Assembly (NCBI GenBank): GCA_022813625.1
Contig: JAKLMB010000023.1
Coordinates: 124,001-188,000, forward strand
DNA length: 64,000 nucleotides
Direction of reading: 5' to 3'
DNA from: Aaosphaeria pasadenensis
Lineage: Eukaryota; Ascomycota; Dothideomycetes; Pleosporales
Both the position numbers and the translations under genes were made by a program. The notes under the pieces were generated by a model. It worked only from the letters and a program-made list of their open reading frames with translations, did no database searches and had not been told where the DNA came from. This document shows, piece by piece, positions 1 through 11,528 of the stretch (its first letter is position 1; every line of letters starts with the position of its first letter).

Positions 1-759
1 TTGGCGTTCTTCTCATGTTCCCTGACTCTCCTCAAATTTCGTCTCCCTCTTCCGAGTCCCCACCCAGCAACCTCTCTCAAGTCTCGAAACCGACCCACGT
101 GGATGCTAACCCCTTATGGACCCACTAATCCCTTTATGGGTACGCTAATCCGAGCCTAATGGCTGCATGAGCAAGGGGCGCATTGACTACTGCATTCAAT
201 CAAATCCAAAATACGACTCAACCACCCTCTCAAAGGCTCAAACCCACCGGGGAAACGCACCACCGCTACGAGTCAACGTTCATGCAATGGAGATCGCGTC
301 ACTAATTGTCCTGCTCTTCTTTGTCAATCGTTCCACTCACCCTACCTACTGTGCAGTGTGTACTGTCACTACTGTGTAAGCATGTGGAGAGCGTTCCGAA
401 ACTCATCCTTCCGTCAATCTCATCGATTTAAGCAAACAAGCAAGCAGCCAAGAGATCCGTAATAGGAGTTATGTTCTTTTTGCATTTTCCATTTGTACTT
501 GAAGCTGTGCCTCATCTATGTAAACATTTCCCCGCATGATTGCTCGCGGGCTTGTGTGTGCTTCGTCCATCATTTCACGTATCCGTGCCGTTACCAAAGT
601 CTATGTCATCCCGTCCGGACTCCAGGCTCCATGCAAACATGCAAACATGCAAACATGCTCTCCTGTCCACCCAATCCTTGGGTGAACAATCCACAGTCCA
701 CAAGTATCTTTTCGAACGTTCTCCTTCGTTCTAATTTTGGGCTGTGCAGTTGCGGCGCT
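1..759. other. Intergenic DNA downstream of the trehalose phosphatase gene
   Basis: No gene is supported here. The stretch presumably holds the 3' UTR of the minus-strand trehalose phosphatase, which ends at 760. The short reading frames on both strands have no recognisable domain and overlap one another. The only clear structure is a small tandem repeat at 631-658. Confidence 0.6.
631..658. repeat. Tandem repeat, unit GCAAACAT
   Basis: The 8-bp unit GCAAACAT is repeated about 3.5 times in perfect tandem. It is a simple microsatellite in the 3' flank of the trehalose phosphatase gene. No function can be inferred. Confidence 0.9.
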
Positions 760-3742
760 CTAGACGCGTGTGTCTCCGACGGACCCCTCCACAACTGCCA
801 CTGCTCCCGCATTGCCTGCATCGGTAGAGCCGTTCAGCAAGGATACCACAGAAATGACATCCGCCGGCTCGACAAGATGCCAGCTTGCTAGAGTCTGCTT
901 CGAGCTGGCACCAACTGTTACGGAAAATACGTGATCGGTTGGCAATCGTGCTTGGCGCAAGGATCGGAACATATCTGAAGTAGGAATTAGCAATCGATCC
1001 ATGCACATACGCAGCCCAAACACAATTGACATACCTTCATCCGTGAAGTCATCGCCCAGGCAGAGTATGAATTCCGGAGCATCGCCTTCCTCGCTTCCGT
1101 ATTCTTGAACCAGACGCTTCGCGATCTCGCCTTTGTTGACAAAGCGAGGGCGTACCTCTAGATTGGCCTTGCCTGTCATGACCTCAACATCGTACTTTTT
1201 GGCCACGGTCTTTTCAAGATGTTTCTGGCACTCTCTAGATTGAAACAGTCCGTAATCCGGATCTGCTCTTCTGTAGTGCCATGTTAACGCGATCTTCTTG
1301 CGTTCAATGAAAGATCCTGTCGAGTGTGAGCGGCTGTAAGACTTAGTCAACGATGTCAAACATACCTTGTGTCCTCTCGGTATAGTGCTGGAAGATTTCA
1401 AGCACTTCATTCTGCCAGCTCATATCCGTTTTGTCAGTGAGATTCTCCCAATCTTCGGTACGAGGATGTCGCATGAAGCTGCCATGTTCTGCACTGAGAC
1501 CGAGTTCCGGGATGTGGCCCATGTAGTCATCCAAGAATTTTTGATCTCTTCCACTAATGATCCAGACAGCATTGGAAGGGTCTGAGGCCAGTGTCTTGAG
1601 AGTGCGGATGACGCGGTCAGAGGGGATAGCTGCCGACGGGTCTTTGACAATCGGTGTCAAAGTACCATCATAGTCGAACATGAAAAGTCGTTTAGTCGCC
1701 TGGCGGTATTGGTACAGTAGCTTGGCTCGATCCAGGGCAGGGGTGGCGAAAGATTGATCAAACGATGCAAGGTTGGTCATTAATCGCTTGAAGAAGCTAT
1801 TTGTCCACGTTTGCACAGTGTTGGCCACAACATATTCGTATAGGCCATTGAACTGTTCCTTGCGGGTGTCCTGGGGCATAGTGAGAGCGTCGTTGATTGC
1901 CCTCGCAACACCGCTCAAGTCCCAAGGATTGATATGTATGGCTCCGCGCAAGGAACCTGCAGTTCCGGAGAATTCGGATAGGATGAGGGGTCCGTGATTG
2001 TCCTTCTGGCAGACGACGTATTCCAGACTGGTCGTATTCATACCGTCACGCACGCTGGTGATCAGGCCAACGTCTGCTACACGTAGTAGAGCGAAGTATT
2101 CCTCCCTAGAAAGGTATTGTGGGAAGTGCTGCACGGGGGTGAAACTTAGGGAGCCGTAATTGCCATTGATACGAGCAACCAAATCCGAGATCTTGGTGAC
2201 AATCTTATTGTCATCATCCTCGCCACGCTTGGTTTGCACCCCACTGGGACTTGTAACCTGAATCAATACAACCTTACCGCGCCAATCGGGGTATCTCTCA
2301 AGAAACATTTCGAAGGCCTGAAGCTTTTGGGCAACTCCTCGAACGGAGTCTAACCTATCTCTACCGACGATGAGCTTCTTGCCCGCGTACAGCTCGCGAA
2401 TGGCCTGTATCCTATCTTCGATGACTGGGTCTTCGAAGGCGAGCTTCTTGGTGTTGGCGGCGTTGATTCCAATGGGGAAGACATCCACGGCTACATGTGC
2501 GCCATACGCATCAACGCCAGCAGACGAGGAGTCGAAGCCGAGAACACGGGTGCAACAGGACGAGAAATGGCGAGAGTAGCTGTAGGACTGGAAACCAATC
2601 ATGTTCGATCCCAAGACTCCCTCAAGAATCTCCTTGCGCCTGCTGAGACAACGATAGAATTCGCTACTGGGGAACGGAACATGGAGGAAGAAGCCGATGT
2701 AGATGTTTGGGACACGTTGTCGGAGGAGACTGGGCAGTAGGAGAAGATAGTAATCGTGAATGACCACAATGTCTCCAGGACTGTAATACTCCATGATACG
2801 ATCGGCGAACAACTTGTTCATGCGGTAGTAATCTGCCCACGTCAACCTCGCGTCACGACCGTCTGCTGGCTCATTCTGCTTGTAGTGAAAGAGGGTATAC
2901 AGCTCGTGCTCGGCATATCGCCGCCAGCGAGATTGGTCCTTTAAGATGAGGAGGTCCTTCTCTTTATCCACATCGTCGGCAAGCCAGACGGGAACAATCT
3001 TGCCGTTATTGTCTCGTTCGAGCTGTCTTTCGAGTCGCTGACGGTCCTCGCGGCCGATGCGCAGCCCGTCGTGAGCCGGCGGCTGGGTCCACTTGCCATC
3101 CACGGGTATCGGAGCTGCCGCTTTGTTCTGATGTGTAGAGTTCGCAGCCCTGTAAGTCTGGCTTGTGACGGGTTTGGCAGTTTGAATCTCGTTAATCTCA
3201 CCAGTCCAGCCAATGAGGGTATGGTTCCATGGAGATGATGCCGAAGCAAGATGGTTGAACGAATCAAACAGGGCCGAAGTTCCACGCCTGGGCTCTAATT
3301 GCCATTCCTTGCCCGCCGAGTATCCAATGTGATATGGGACAGCAAAAGTGGCGCTGATGATTTTTGCGCTCAGACCAAGGCTGGGATGAGCAGCTCGTGG
3401 GTCTGTATCTGCGAGATCTGGCTTCGCATCCGGGTCCTGGACCAAACTAAGGCGACGCAGCAACTCCTCGCCCGAGCGGGCACCGGCGGCCACTTCCGAA
3501 GGCGAGCGTGGTCCATCATTCTCTAGAGGTGGGAAGTATGGATTGGAGGTATTCTGCGCGCCAGTGTTGACCTGCTTGGAGGGTCTGTCATCCTCATCCT
3601 CATCAACGTATGCGGACTGACCAAATGCACCGGGAGCGGGGGTGACTGGAACGTTGGTGACGGATGGGTGCAAGGCCGGGTGAGTCGCGTCTGCCACCTC
3701 CTCAGGAGAAGCCGATTGATTGAGCTGTGTAGCTGGAGGCAT
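760..3742 (-). CDS. tps2: Trehalose-6-phosphate phosphatase, Tps2/OrlA type (3 exons)
   Basis: This enzyme dephosphorylates trehalose 6-phosphate to trehalose, the second step of trehalose synthesis, in the cytosolic synthase/phosphatase complex. Exons on the minus strand are 3742-1366, 1316-1035 and 974-760, giving 957 residues. Both introns (49 and 60 nt) have GTATGT donors and CAG acceptors and restore conserved residues: ERTQ|GSFIERK and FTDE|DMFRSLR. A disordered Pro/Asp-rich N-terminus of about 130 residues is followed by a glycosyltransferase-20 (synthase-like) domain at about 130-650; in Tps2 proteins this domain is known to be catalytically silent. The phosphatase (HAD) domain follows, with the nucleophile motif DYDGT at residues 690-694, the IISGRD motif, and the LGDDFTDED motif in the last third. 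Length fits the family (yeast Tps2 is 896 aa). The start is the first ATG in a long open frame. A 5'-UTR intron at 3767-3912 and two stress-element-like pentamers lie upstream. Confidence 0.95.
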
Positions 3743-3766
3743 GGTGCTCTTGCAGTACGTTTGTGC

Positions 3767-3912
3767 CTAATTGGAGTCGGTTAGCTTCTGTCCAGCCAGA
3801 GGTAGATATAGCGGAGCGAATGGCGAGAAAAGGTGTTGGAGGTTGGGGGGAGGGTGGTCTGCTTTTAAGAAGAAATACGCGAGCTTCACCCTTCACCAGG
3901 AATCTCACTCAC
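3767..3912 (-). other. Probable 5'-UTR intron of the trehalose phosphatase gene
   Basis: On the minus strand a consensus donor (GTGAGT, 3912-3907) is followed by a consensus branch site (GCTAAC) 13 nt before an acceptor TTAG at 3770-3767. The ATG at 3742 lies 24 nt downstream. The three signals together make a 146-nt leader intron likely. It is not proven without transcript data. Confidence 0.6.
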
Positions 3913-4902
3913 CTAGAGTGAAAGAATGAAATGAAAGTTCACCTCTATTATCAAACGAGACGGTGAATCAATTCCTTCGAGCGTTGAAAGTCAGATCGCG
4001 GGCGCAAGTAACATTATAGGATTGGTATAGCCGGGAGAGGCAGAACTTGTAGTCTAAGAGAATCAGTGAGTTAATGTTACGAGTAATCGATTGAAGAAGC
4101 AATAGGGAGCGGATAGGGAAGAATTGGGTAGGAGGTTTTGTAGGGGTTGAGGGTGAGAGTGAAAGTGAGAGTGTGAGAGAGGGCGTAGAGGAAGTGGAAG
4201 ATATGGGTTTACGTGAAGAAGCCCCTCCATGTCAAGCTTGGAGCGTCATAAGTAATAAGCTGTGGGAGAAGGTAAGTGGGTCGCCTGCACGGGCCTCGAT
4301 TCAACATAGAAGACTTGATAATGACAGCTTTTACTTGTCTTCCCCATTATTTGCCCATGGATTGGGAATATTATAATGATGACGCAGCTGGGAACGATGT
4401 TTTCCTCTCAAGTGGGACTTCAACAACTGTGCATTTCAACATAACAGCCGTGTATGCAAATATTGAAACACCTCACAAGACCTACGGCTTTGTGGTGGTC
4501 ATGAGGGACACCAACGAAAGTCTTGCTTACTCAGTCTTTGACAACACCTCAGGGAGAGGATGAGGCTCAAGGCTGATCAATTGGCTTTCCCAATAGGTAG
4601 ACCCGTAGTTGGGTAGGCAGTAAGCTCTTAGTCTACCAGGTTCCTAGGTACGAGTACAGAGAGAGTAAATCCCCAATAAAGGCGGGGTGCGACATACATA
4701 CCCATCAATTATTACCGGGAATATGACCAGCTAACTAGGTAAAGCGATTTGGCCCAATCCATAGTATCACGAGAAACACCAAAAGGGTATAGCGTTTATC
4801 CCACCTCCAAAGTTCCCCAAACACCCTCAAGAGGGCGCACTTCTGGTAACGGGATTCTTCAAACTGCTTCATTCCTCCGCCTGCACGAATACGGATTCCG
4901 CC
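3913..4902. other. Divergent promoter between trehalose phosphatase (-) and nucleotidyltransferase (+)
   Basis: About 1 kb separates two genes that point away from each other. It contains AGGGG (4142-4146) and CCCCT (4222-4226), both matches to the stress-response element known upstream of yeast trehalose genes; pentamers of this kind also occur by chance. A 95-codon open frame at 4276-4563 has no recognisable domain and is not called as a gene. Confidence 0.45.
4142..4226. promoter_or_regulatory. Two STRE-like pentamers (AGGGG, CCCCT) upstream of tps2
   Basis: AGGGG at 4142-4146 and CCCCT at 4222-4226 match the Msn2/4-type stress element core in opposite orientations, 230-310 bp upstream of the leader-intron donor. 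Yeast TPS2 is known to be STRE-regulated. Whether these copies act here is inference. Confidence 0.3.
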
Positions 4903-6575
4903 ATGAAGCGCCCAGCCTTACCTTCTTTTGTATGCCGCTCGCATAATCGATTTGCGCCGTCAATTGCTCTGTGGCAGTATTACGTGCTTCCCAACCAACG
5001 CAATGGTTTCCAACCGCGATGGTCGTCAACCTCAACTGCCGCCGTGGTAGACACTCCCACTACATCTGGTTCATCCGTAGATGACGTCTTCCCTTCAATT
5101 GCCACCAATGATCCCATACAACCAGTGGAAGACAGTACGCGGGAACCTGGGAATGCGAACCAAGAAGAGTCAAGGACAGTCAACAATGTTGTGAAGACGA
5201 GGAAAGGCAAATCAGAGTTGAGACTACGTCCTGTTGAAGAAGCGCGGAACAAGCAGAGCAATTATGTGGAGCGCCTCCCAAAAAATGGAAAAGGCAAAGC
5301 TGTCAAATACACAAAAATCGATCAACATGATCACGCATTCAGCAAAAAAGTGCCATGGCACACACCCCCCTCGGACCGTGTAGATGCAATGGAGAGGTAC
5401 TACTAGATCCATAACCACCTATGCTGGAAGACATGCTAACAATTGCCCGCCAGACTAACAATCGAGATGGTCCGATTCTCCAGATACGCGCGCCCTAACG
5501 GCGTCGAATCCTTCGCACGTAAACGGCTGATAAGAATGATGAGAACCCATGTGAAGAAGGCAATACCGAATGCAGACATCGAAGTCTTCGGCTCGGAGCA
5601 GACAGGCCTCGCGCTCGCCCTCTCAGACATTGACATCCTCCTGAAGATAGAAGGGCTCCCAGTACACGACGACGGAACCGTTTCACGCACTGCGAAAGCA
5701 AGAGGAGAAATGAACAACCACCTCAAAGTCCTCCAGAGGCACCTACGTGAATCACATCAATACGATCCCTGCAACATCTACTGGTCGAGATTCCCCCTCC
5801 TCGATACGACGCACATCACCACGGGCCTCAACATCCAGCTCGTCATCGGCAACATCAACCGCCCGAGCGAAGACCTCATCCGCTCGTACCTCACCGACTT
5901 CCCATACCTGCACGAGCTCTGGCCCATTATCAAGACGACCTTCGAATTCAGAGACATGATGGACGTCCGCAAGGGCGGCATCACCAGCTACCCGCTGTTC
6001 ATGATGACCGTCGCCGCCCTCCGGCACACCCCTCCCGAGACCCCAACCGCCGGCGCCGCGCTCCTCCAATTCCTCAAGTTCTGGGGCAGATTCGACACCG
6101 CGAAGCACGGCCTCTCCATCGACCCCCCAGAATACTTCGACAAATCCCAAGTCCTCCCGCTCTCAGAAGTAAACAGCGCCACCATAGAGGTACCATCCCC
6201 ATCCCCCTCCCCTCACACCATTCCAAACTAACTTCCCACCCTCAGAACCAAGGCTTCAACCCCACACACCTCCTCTGCCTCCGCGACCCCGCCGACCCGA
6301 CAAACGACCTCGGCCGCCGCGCGACACTCATAAAGCACTTCCAAGCGACGTGCCAGGGGCTCTACGTGAGCATGCGGCGGCGGCTCGAAACCAACGGCGA
6401 CGACTCGCTGACTTCGCCGCTCGTCGGCGCCGTGCACGTGTTGAACGCGGACAGGAGGGCGCGGCTGCTGTCGGCGGGATACTGGGCGAATGGGCATCTG
6501 AAGGCGGTGGGGGGAGCTGCCGGAGGCGACGACTCGGGTGAAAAGTTGTCGTTTCGGAAGATTAGTGTGGACTGA
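4903..6575 (+). CDS. Trf4/Pap-like nucleotidyltransferase, probably mitochondrial (3 exons)
   Basis: Exons are 4903-5396, 5454-6189 and 6246-6575, giving 519 residues. Intron 1 (57 nt) has a GCTAAC branch site; intron 2 (56 nt) has a GTACCA donor. The first 45 or so residues are rich in Arg, Ser and hydrophobics with no acidic residue, which suggests a mitochondrial targeting peptide. The DNA-polymerase-beta-like core shows the Gly-Ser of motif I at 211-212 and the SDIDI segment supplying the two metal-binding Asp residues at about 223 and 225. The block RKGGITSYPLFMM is typical of the central domain of fungal Trf4-like proteins. Members normally add untemplated nucleotides to RNA 3' ends. 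The third carboxylate position appears as Asn291 (codon AAC, 5830-5832), so activity is uncertain. The exact RNA substrate cannot be told. Confidence 0.85.
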
Positions 6576-7286
6576 GAGGAATATGGGGCTGTAGTATAAT
6601 GTATGTATATGTATAGAGTCTAATATCAACGGCCCTTCGGGTTGTTGGTAGTGGGGTCGTGGAAGGGATGCTTTGGTGCCTGTTGTTGGCCGAACGGAAA
6701 TCACAAAGCTCGTCTCGTACTGCCCATTCTGCGTAGATGTACAACTATGGTTTACTTCACATGTTAATAAATCTTACCATGGCAACGTGATACTTCCTTG
6801 CTTCATGAGAGGCCTGAATCCACTGTAGCTGAGGGGAGGGGGAGGGGTACAGACAGTGTCAACGAGTCAGTACACGCAACATCACTGGTCACAGACATCA
6901 CAGAATGATCAAAATCCTCTCAGCAAACATGTGGAAGTGATCATGCACATTTCCGAAACCCTAAACCATAAAATGCAGATGGTGATAATGTGTATCGTTC
7001 GCAGAATGATTGGGGGAAGATGTAAGAAAAGAGAGCCATTCTGCTGCTGCTAGAAGCTAAGCAAGAGTTCGTCCCAGCCCTTTCTTCCAAAAGCACGCCG
7101 AGATTTGCGCAAGGAAAAACTCCTGATCCATCCGCCGCCCGTATTTGAAGGGATCTCTTCTCTCTCGTACTTGCATGCTAGAATCTGAGTCCACCAGGGG
7201 CCATTTGTCGTTCATCATTCTAAAGGAAAAACCAGCTCCGCCTGCAAAGGCCGCCATGCCATGCCATGCCTAAAGAGCACTTTTCA
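6576..7286. other. Convergent intergenic DNA between nucleotidyltransferase and ubc4
   Basis: Two genes converge here, so the stretch should contain both 3' UTRs. I see no further gene. Short open frames lack start context or any domain. Confidence 0.6.
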
Positions 7287-8168
7287 CTAGATGGCATACT
7301 TCCGGGTCCACTCCCGAGCCGTAGACTCGTACCTGGACCGGTCGGTCTTGTAGACATGTGCGATTTCCGGAACGAGCGGGTCGTCAGGGTTGGGGTCGGT
7401 CAACATCGAACAGATACTGAGAAGAACTGTAGAGATGGTCAGTGGCAAGATTCCCTTGGGAGAGTCTCTCAGTGAAGGCCTCGACTTACCCTTTGAGATG
7501 GTCAAAGCAGGACTCCATTGGTCTCGGAGGATGTCCAGACAGATGCTACCGTTTGAGTTGATGTTGGGGTGGTAGATGCGGGTGGTGAAGTTGACCTTCG
7601 GGGGCTTGAAGGGATAGTCGGTGGGGAAATGAATGGCTAGGAAGAAGACGCCGCCGGAGTATGGTGAGTCGCTCTGGTATATGTGTTAGCCGGATGGTTT
7701 GATATTGGTTTGAGAGTATGCCTCTGCGAGGGTGGCGGGATGAGGTGAAATGCCCTCTGCCGAAGAATACGTACAGGACCCATGATCGTCGCTTGCCAGT
7801 GGAACTATCATGGCATTTCAGTCAGTTTTGTCTTTCATTTGGTTCATCTTCACAGCGTTGAGAGCGCAAGAACGATGCCGCTTCAGCCGCCGAAGATGGA
7901 GCGATAAGAGGGGACGTACCAGGTCATCTCCGATGGGACCGGCCGAGCAAGAGGAAGGAGGGTCGCTGCACACAAGGAGTCAGTAAAGAGCAACCTCAAA
8001 AGGCTTGAGAGAACGTTGAAGCAGAGGTTGTGAAGAGGCCTCGTTGTCGTGCACCCCGCATCCGTACACTGTCATGCGAGCAGAGCGGCGAGCCTCGTAG
8101 GACAAAGGAATGGAGATCACTCACCGGCCGAGATCCGTGAGTTCCTTGTTGATGCGCTTGAGAGCCAT
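7287..8168 (-). CDS. ubc4: Ubiquitin-conjugating enzyme E2, Ubc4/Ubc5 (UbcH5) type (5 coding exons)
   Basis: This E2 carries ubiquitin from E1 to E3 ligases and serves bulk turnover of short-lived and damaged proteins. Minus-strand exons are 8168-8125, 7965-7920, 7804-7775, 7673-7490 and 7426-7287. They join to 147 residues, exactly the family length. The first residues MALKRINKEL and the last ARKYA-like block (REWTRKYAI) match Ubc4 throughout. The HPN motif is at 75-77 and the catalytic Cys is residue 85 in GSICLDIL. All four introns have GT-AG ends, and exon 3 is only 30 nt. A probable 5'-UTR intron lies at 8260-8467. The dense intron pattern contrasts with the intron-poor neighbours but is normal for this gene family in filamentous fungi. 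Nothing looks damaged. Confidence 0.97.
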
Positions 8169-8259
8169 AGCGAAGGTTGTGTGAGGTGTGTTGTTGGAGG
8201 TATTGGGGTTGTCGTGCGTCAGAGCAAAGTTGTTGTAAGAGAGATGTTGGTGAAGTGGG

Positions 8260-8467
8260 CTGGAGGGTGTTAGCGCCTTTCTGATCCTGGCCCCAAAGAA
8301 AGTGCGGCGTATCAGTGGCGGAAAGGGTAAGGTGAGGAAGAGTAAGTGAGTGAGAGTGAGAGAGGCAGGGCAACACTACTTGTAAAGCCAGGCGAGGCTG
8401 ACTGAGTGAGCGGCCCAAAGGGTAAAAGAGAGAAAGGTAGTATTATATTATTCTTATTTGAACATAC
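8260..8467 (-). other. Probable 5'-UTR intron of ubc4
   Basis: On the minus strand a GTATGT donor (8467-8462) pairs with the branch site GCTAAC followed by an acceptor CCTCCAG ending at 8260. The coding ATG at 8168 lies 91 nt downstream. The signals are strong, but transcript data are lacking. Confidence 0.55.
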
Positions 8468-9538
8468 CTGTTGCGATGGCTGTAAGATATGAGAAGATTG
8501 TGTGTTGTTCAGTCGAAGGTGAGTAACTGGGAAGAAACTAGTGGTGATGATGGGGATGGGAGGTAGTAGTGTCGGTGGTACTGATATAGTAAATGTCTTT
8601 CTGTGATTGAGTATTCTGTGCACAAATTTATGGTGGAAGTGAGAGTGAAAAAGAGGCGACACCGGTGAATGATAATTGCCCAGGTAGTTTTACGTCCGGA
8701 GAAGACTGATGAGTGGTTGGTTGTCTTTCTGCCTTTGCTTTCTAAGTGTAGAAGAGCCGGTTCCCGCCACAAGAGAGCAGCAAATGACAAGAAAGGGCCC
8801 GACCGGATTTCCACAGCCCAAAAAATTATTCATCGGCTTTGCCCAACCGCTGAAGCATCGCTCACCCCCGGGTCCAGGAAACCGTGAGATGGTTGGCTGG
8901 TGGCAACTAATAGAACAGTACAGAACATACTTGTTCAGTCCGTGCCAGCACTTCTACAGGCCGTTTGTTCGATCTTCACACGAGTACTCCGTACAGTCAC
9001 CTGTAGCCCTGAATACGGAGTACATTCAATAATCGCATCTGTTGCTGACCTGATCTATTCATGGTCTACTCTGCATTTGGTTATGAGACCATTTGCTCAT
9101 CATCACCAATAATGCATCCGCTGTGACTCTCCCCCACACAGGCGAGGTCTTGCTCGATACTTCTCCTGCGCACTGCACTAATTACATATCATTCAGCTGC
9201 AGTGTGGTTTAACTTTAGGCCCAGTTCGCATTGCCTCCGCATCACCGGCGCTGCTGCAAGCAGATGCATACCGTCGTGAGACCTTCCGAGTTTCGAAACC
9301 TCGGCCTAAGTCGTCCTAGGCTGCAGTGCACTGCATTACTGGCTGCAATATAGGAGAACCACGTGCACTTCTATTCAAGGACAAAGTCGCGTATGGTCGC
9401 ATAGTGACTCGCTCGAGCCTCTCCATTCAACGGCCATTAGGGTGCTCTGCTCAACCGTGCGCTTTTTGCCATCATATTTGCTCTAGAGTTTATGGACAAA
9501 ACGCATGCTTTATGTATCTACATACAGTACTAGGTCTA
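8468..9538. other. Promoter of ubc4 and 3' flank of glutaryl-CoA dehydrogenase
   Basis: No gene is supported. The stretch should hold the ubc4 promoter and the 3' UTR of the dehydrogenase. It contains an inverted repeat of the 10-mer GTACTCCGTA at 8984-9023, listed separately. Confidence 0.5.
8984..9023. repeat. Inverted repeat GTACTCCGTA / TACGGAGTAC
   Basis: A perfect 10-bp inverted repeat has arms at 8984-8993 and 9014-9023 around a 20-nt loop. The same 9-mer core (TACTCCGTA) recurs elsewhere in intergenic DNA of the window, at 25089-25097 and 45419-45427. It could fold as a hairpin or bind a dimeric protein; neither is shown. Confidence 0.8.
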
Positions 9539-10971
9539 TCAGCAGAAAGCCTGAACGCCAGTAATTGCTCTTCCAAGAATCAAAGCTAGCAATGTCGTTA
9601 GTATTAGTGTCAGACACATAAGATGTACAACTCACAATGGATGTCACTCTGGCCCTCGTATGTCTGTGTGACGAAGAGATTGGCCACATGTCTCCCTATT
9701 CCGTACTCATCGCTCACCGCGTTGCCTCCGAATATCTCTTGCAAGCTGAATGTTGTGTTAGCCCAAGCAAGATCACTAGAGGGTATAAACTTACGCCCGT
9801 GCATTCACCAAAGCTCGATCGCAATTCTGCCTTTTGATCATGGAGATCATCTCCGGAGCTGCCTTGCCCTCATCCTTCAGCCTTCCGACCTGTGCAGCTG
9901 CCACAATACCATAAGCAGCGTCTGTGGACGCATCCGCAAGTTTCTTCTGGACCAACTGATACTTGGCAATCGGATTGCCCTTGAATTGCTTTCGCTCTAG
10001 GGCATAATCTCTTGCTCGAGAAATGCAGTCTTCCAGCGCTCCCATGGTTCCCCACGCAATGCCATATCTCGCGTTGTTGAGGCAGCTGAATGGACCCCTA
10101 AGTCCTTCAACTTCCGGAAACATGTTGGCTTCAGGGACTGGACAGTCGTCCATTTGAATCATTCCTGTTATAGAAGCTCGCAGCCCATTCTTGTTCTTGA
10201 TGGCGGGTGTTTCGAGAGTACCGGGTGGGCATTGGTCACGCTCAATAACGAATCCACGAATCTTGCCCGTGCTCTCCAGCTTCGCCCACACCAAAAGTAC
10301 GTCTGCAATGGGGGAGTTGGTGATCCAAGTCTTGGAGCCAGAAAGAACATAGTATCCTTTCTTCGAAGGGTGGGGCTTAGCTATCGTTTCCATAGAGCCT
10401 GGGTCAGATCCATGGTTTGGCTCAGTCAACCCAAAGCATCCCAGCAACTTTCCCTTAGCCATCTGAGGCAATAGCCTCTCTTTGAGCTCTTCTGATCCGA
10501 ATTCTTCAATGCCACCCATGGCCAATGCACTCTGGACAGAGTATCCAGATCGATATCCTGAATCGACCCTCTCTACAGCCCTTGTGATGAGACCCGAGGC
10601 AACGCTGCTGACACCTGCACAGCCGTAGCCTTGAATCGTGGCGCCCAAGAACCCCAAATCTCCCATCTCTTCCAAGATCTTCCTATCAAAATCCTCTTTC
10701 CGATATGCCTCTAAAGTCCAGAATCAGTACCCAATTTGCTCAGGTGACTTCCGATAGATTTACCTAACACTCGAGGAAGCATCCGCTCCTGGCAGTACGA
10801 CTCTGCAGTCTCTGCAATTGCCAACTCATCCTCAGTGAAGAGGTTGTTGGCACCCAAAGGGTCTTGCCAGTTAAACGCCACGGGGGCGTGTAGATGGCGT
10901 CTACCGGCAATCGCAGTCTGTCCTGATTTTCCCAATTGCTTTGCAGCAACTCTACGAAAAGGAGTCAACAT
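9539..10971 (-). CDS. Glutaryl-CoA dehydrogenase, mitochondrial (4 exons)
   Basis: This FAD enzyme oxidises and decarboxylates glutaryl-CoA to crotonyl-CoA in mitochondrial lysine and tryptophan breakdown. Minus-strand exons are 10971-10764, 10710-9795, 9745-9636 and 9585-9539, giving 426 residues. The first 30 or so residues are basic and serine-poor with RR pairs, fitting a mitochondrial presequence. The acyl-CoA dehydrogenase fold is clear: FGLTEPNHGSDPGSM (flavin and substrate loop), SKTWITNSPIADV, and the C-terminal TYEGQSDIHSLILGRAITG, which holds the catalytic Glu. The last exon encodes only 15 residues and is recovered by a TTGCTAG acceptor that restores SLILGRAITGVQAF. The gene diverges from FEN1 across 557 bp. 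Confidence 0.94.
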
Positions 10972-11528
10972 ATTGTTAGGAGATACGAGAAATCTGATAT
11001 TTGGTCTATTGAAAAGGAAATATGTATAATGGTAAGGAGTAAAGAAACAATCGGAGGATTGTGTTCGTTCAGTCGGATGTACCCCACAGTCGGCAAAGGC
11101 GCTGCCACCGAGCCGTGGACCGCGGTACATTTCCTAGTCTCGTCCGATTGCTGCCGATGTTTAATGTGTGGCGAACAGACGCCGATATATCATTTGGTGA
11201 CATCATGACCATATACATTTAGGAATAGACACTACCAATCCACATCGACTTCTAAGAGAAAGATGCGTAGTCCAAATTTTATTCCAACCTGTCGAAGGAA
11301 ATCTGTGGCGTTAGCAACCAACCCATTTTGGGTAATAATATGCCAAGACATCTAAGGCTGAAGGTCGTGATCGCGCGCCGCGGAAGTCGCGAACGCGACG
11401 TGACGCAAGAGCACTAACCTCGTTCTCCTCTCATAGAAATTCCCCTCTCTTCCTCGATCAATCATCTGACTGCTTTACCACTCTTTCTTCACTCGCCTTC
11501 ACGTTTGCGCGATATATCAGCCTGGAAC
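10972..11528. promoter_or_regulatory. Shared divergent promoter, glutaryl-CoA dehydrogenase / FEN1
   Basis: The two ATGs face away from each other across 557 bp. A CG-rich cluster at 11371-11407 contains the inverted repeat GTCGCGAACGCGAC (11386-11399), which resembles the CGCG core of MBF/SBF cell-cycle boxes. It lies 130 bp before the FEN1 ATG. Yeast RAD27 is known to be MBF-regulated; the parallel here is inference. Confidence 0.5.

Noticed and set aside
4276..4563. 95-codon frame in the tps2 promoter
   Set aside because: No domain, no signal peptide, and it sits in a divergent promoter.
8899..8907. GGTGGCAAC, near the proteasome-gene element GGTGGCAAA, upstream of ubc4
   Set aside because: One mismatch, single copy and about 730 bp from the start codon; chance is likely enough.
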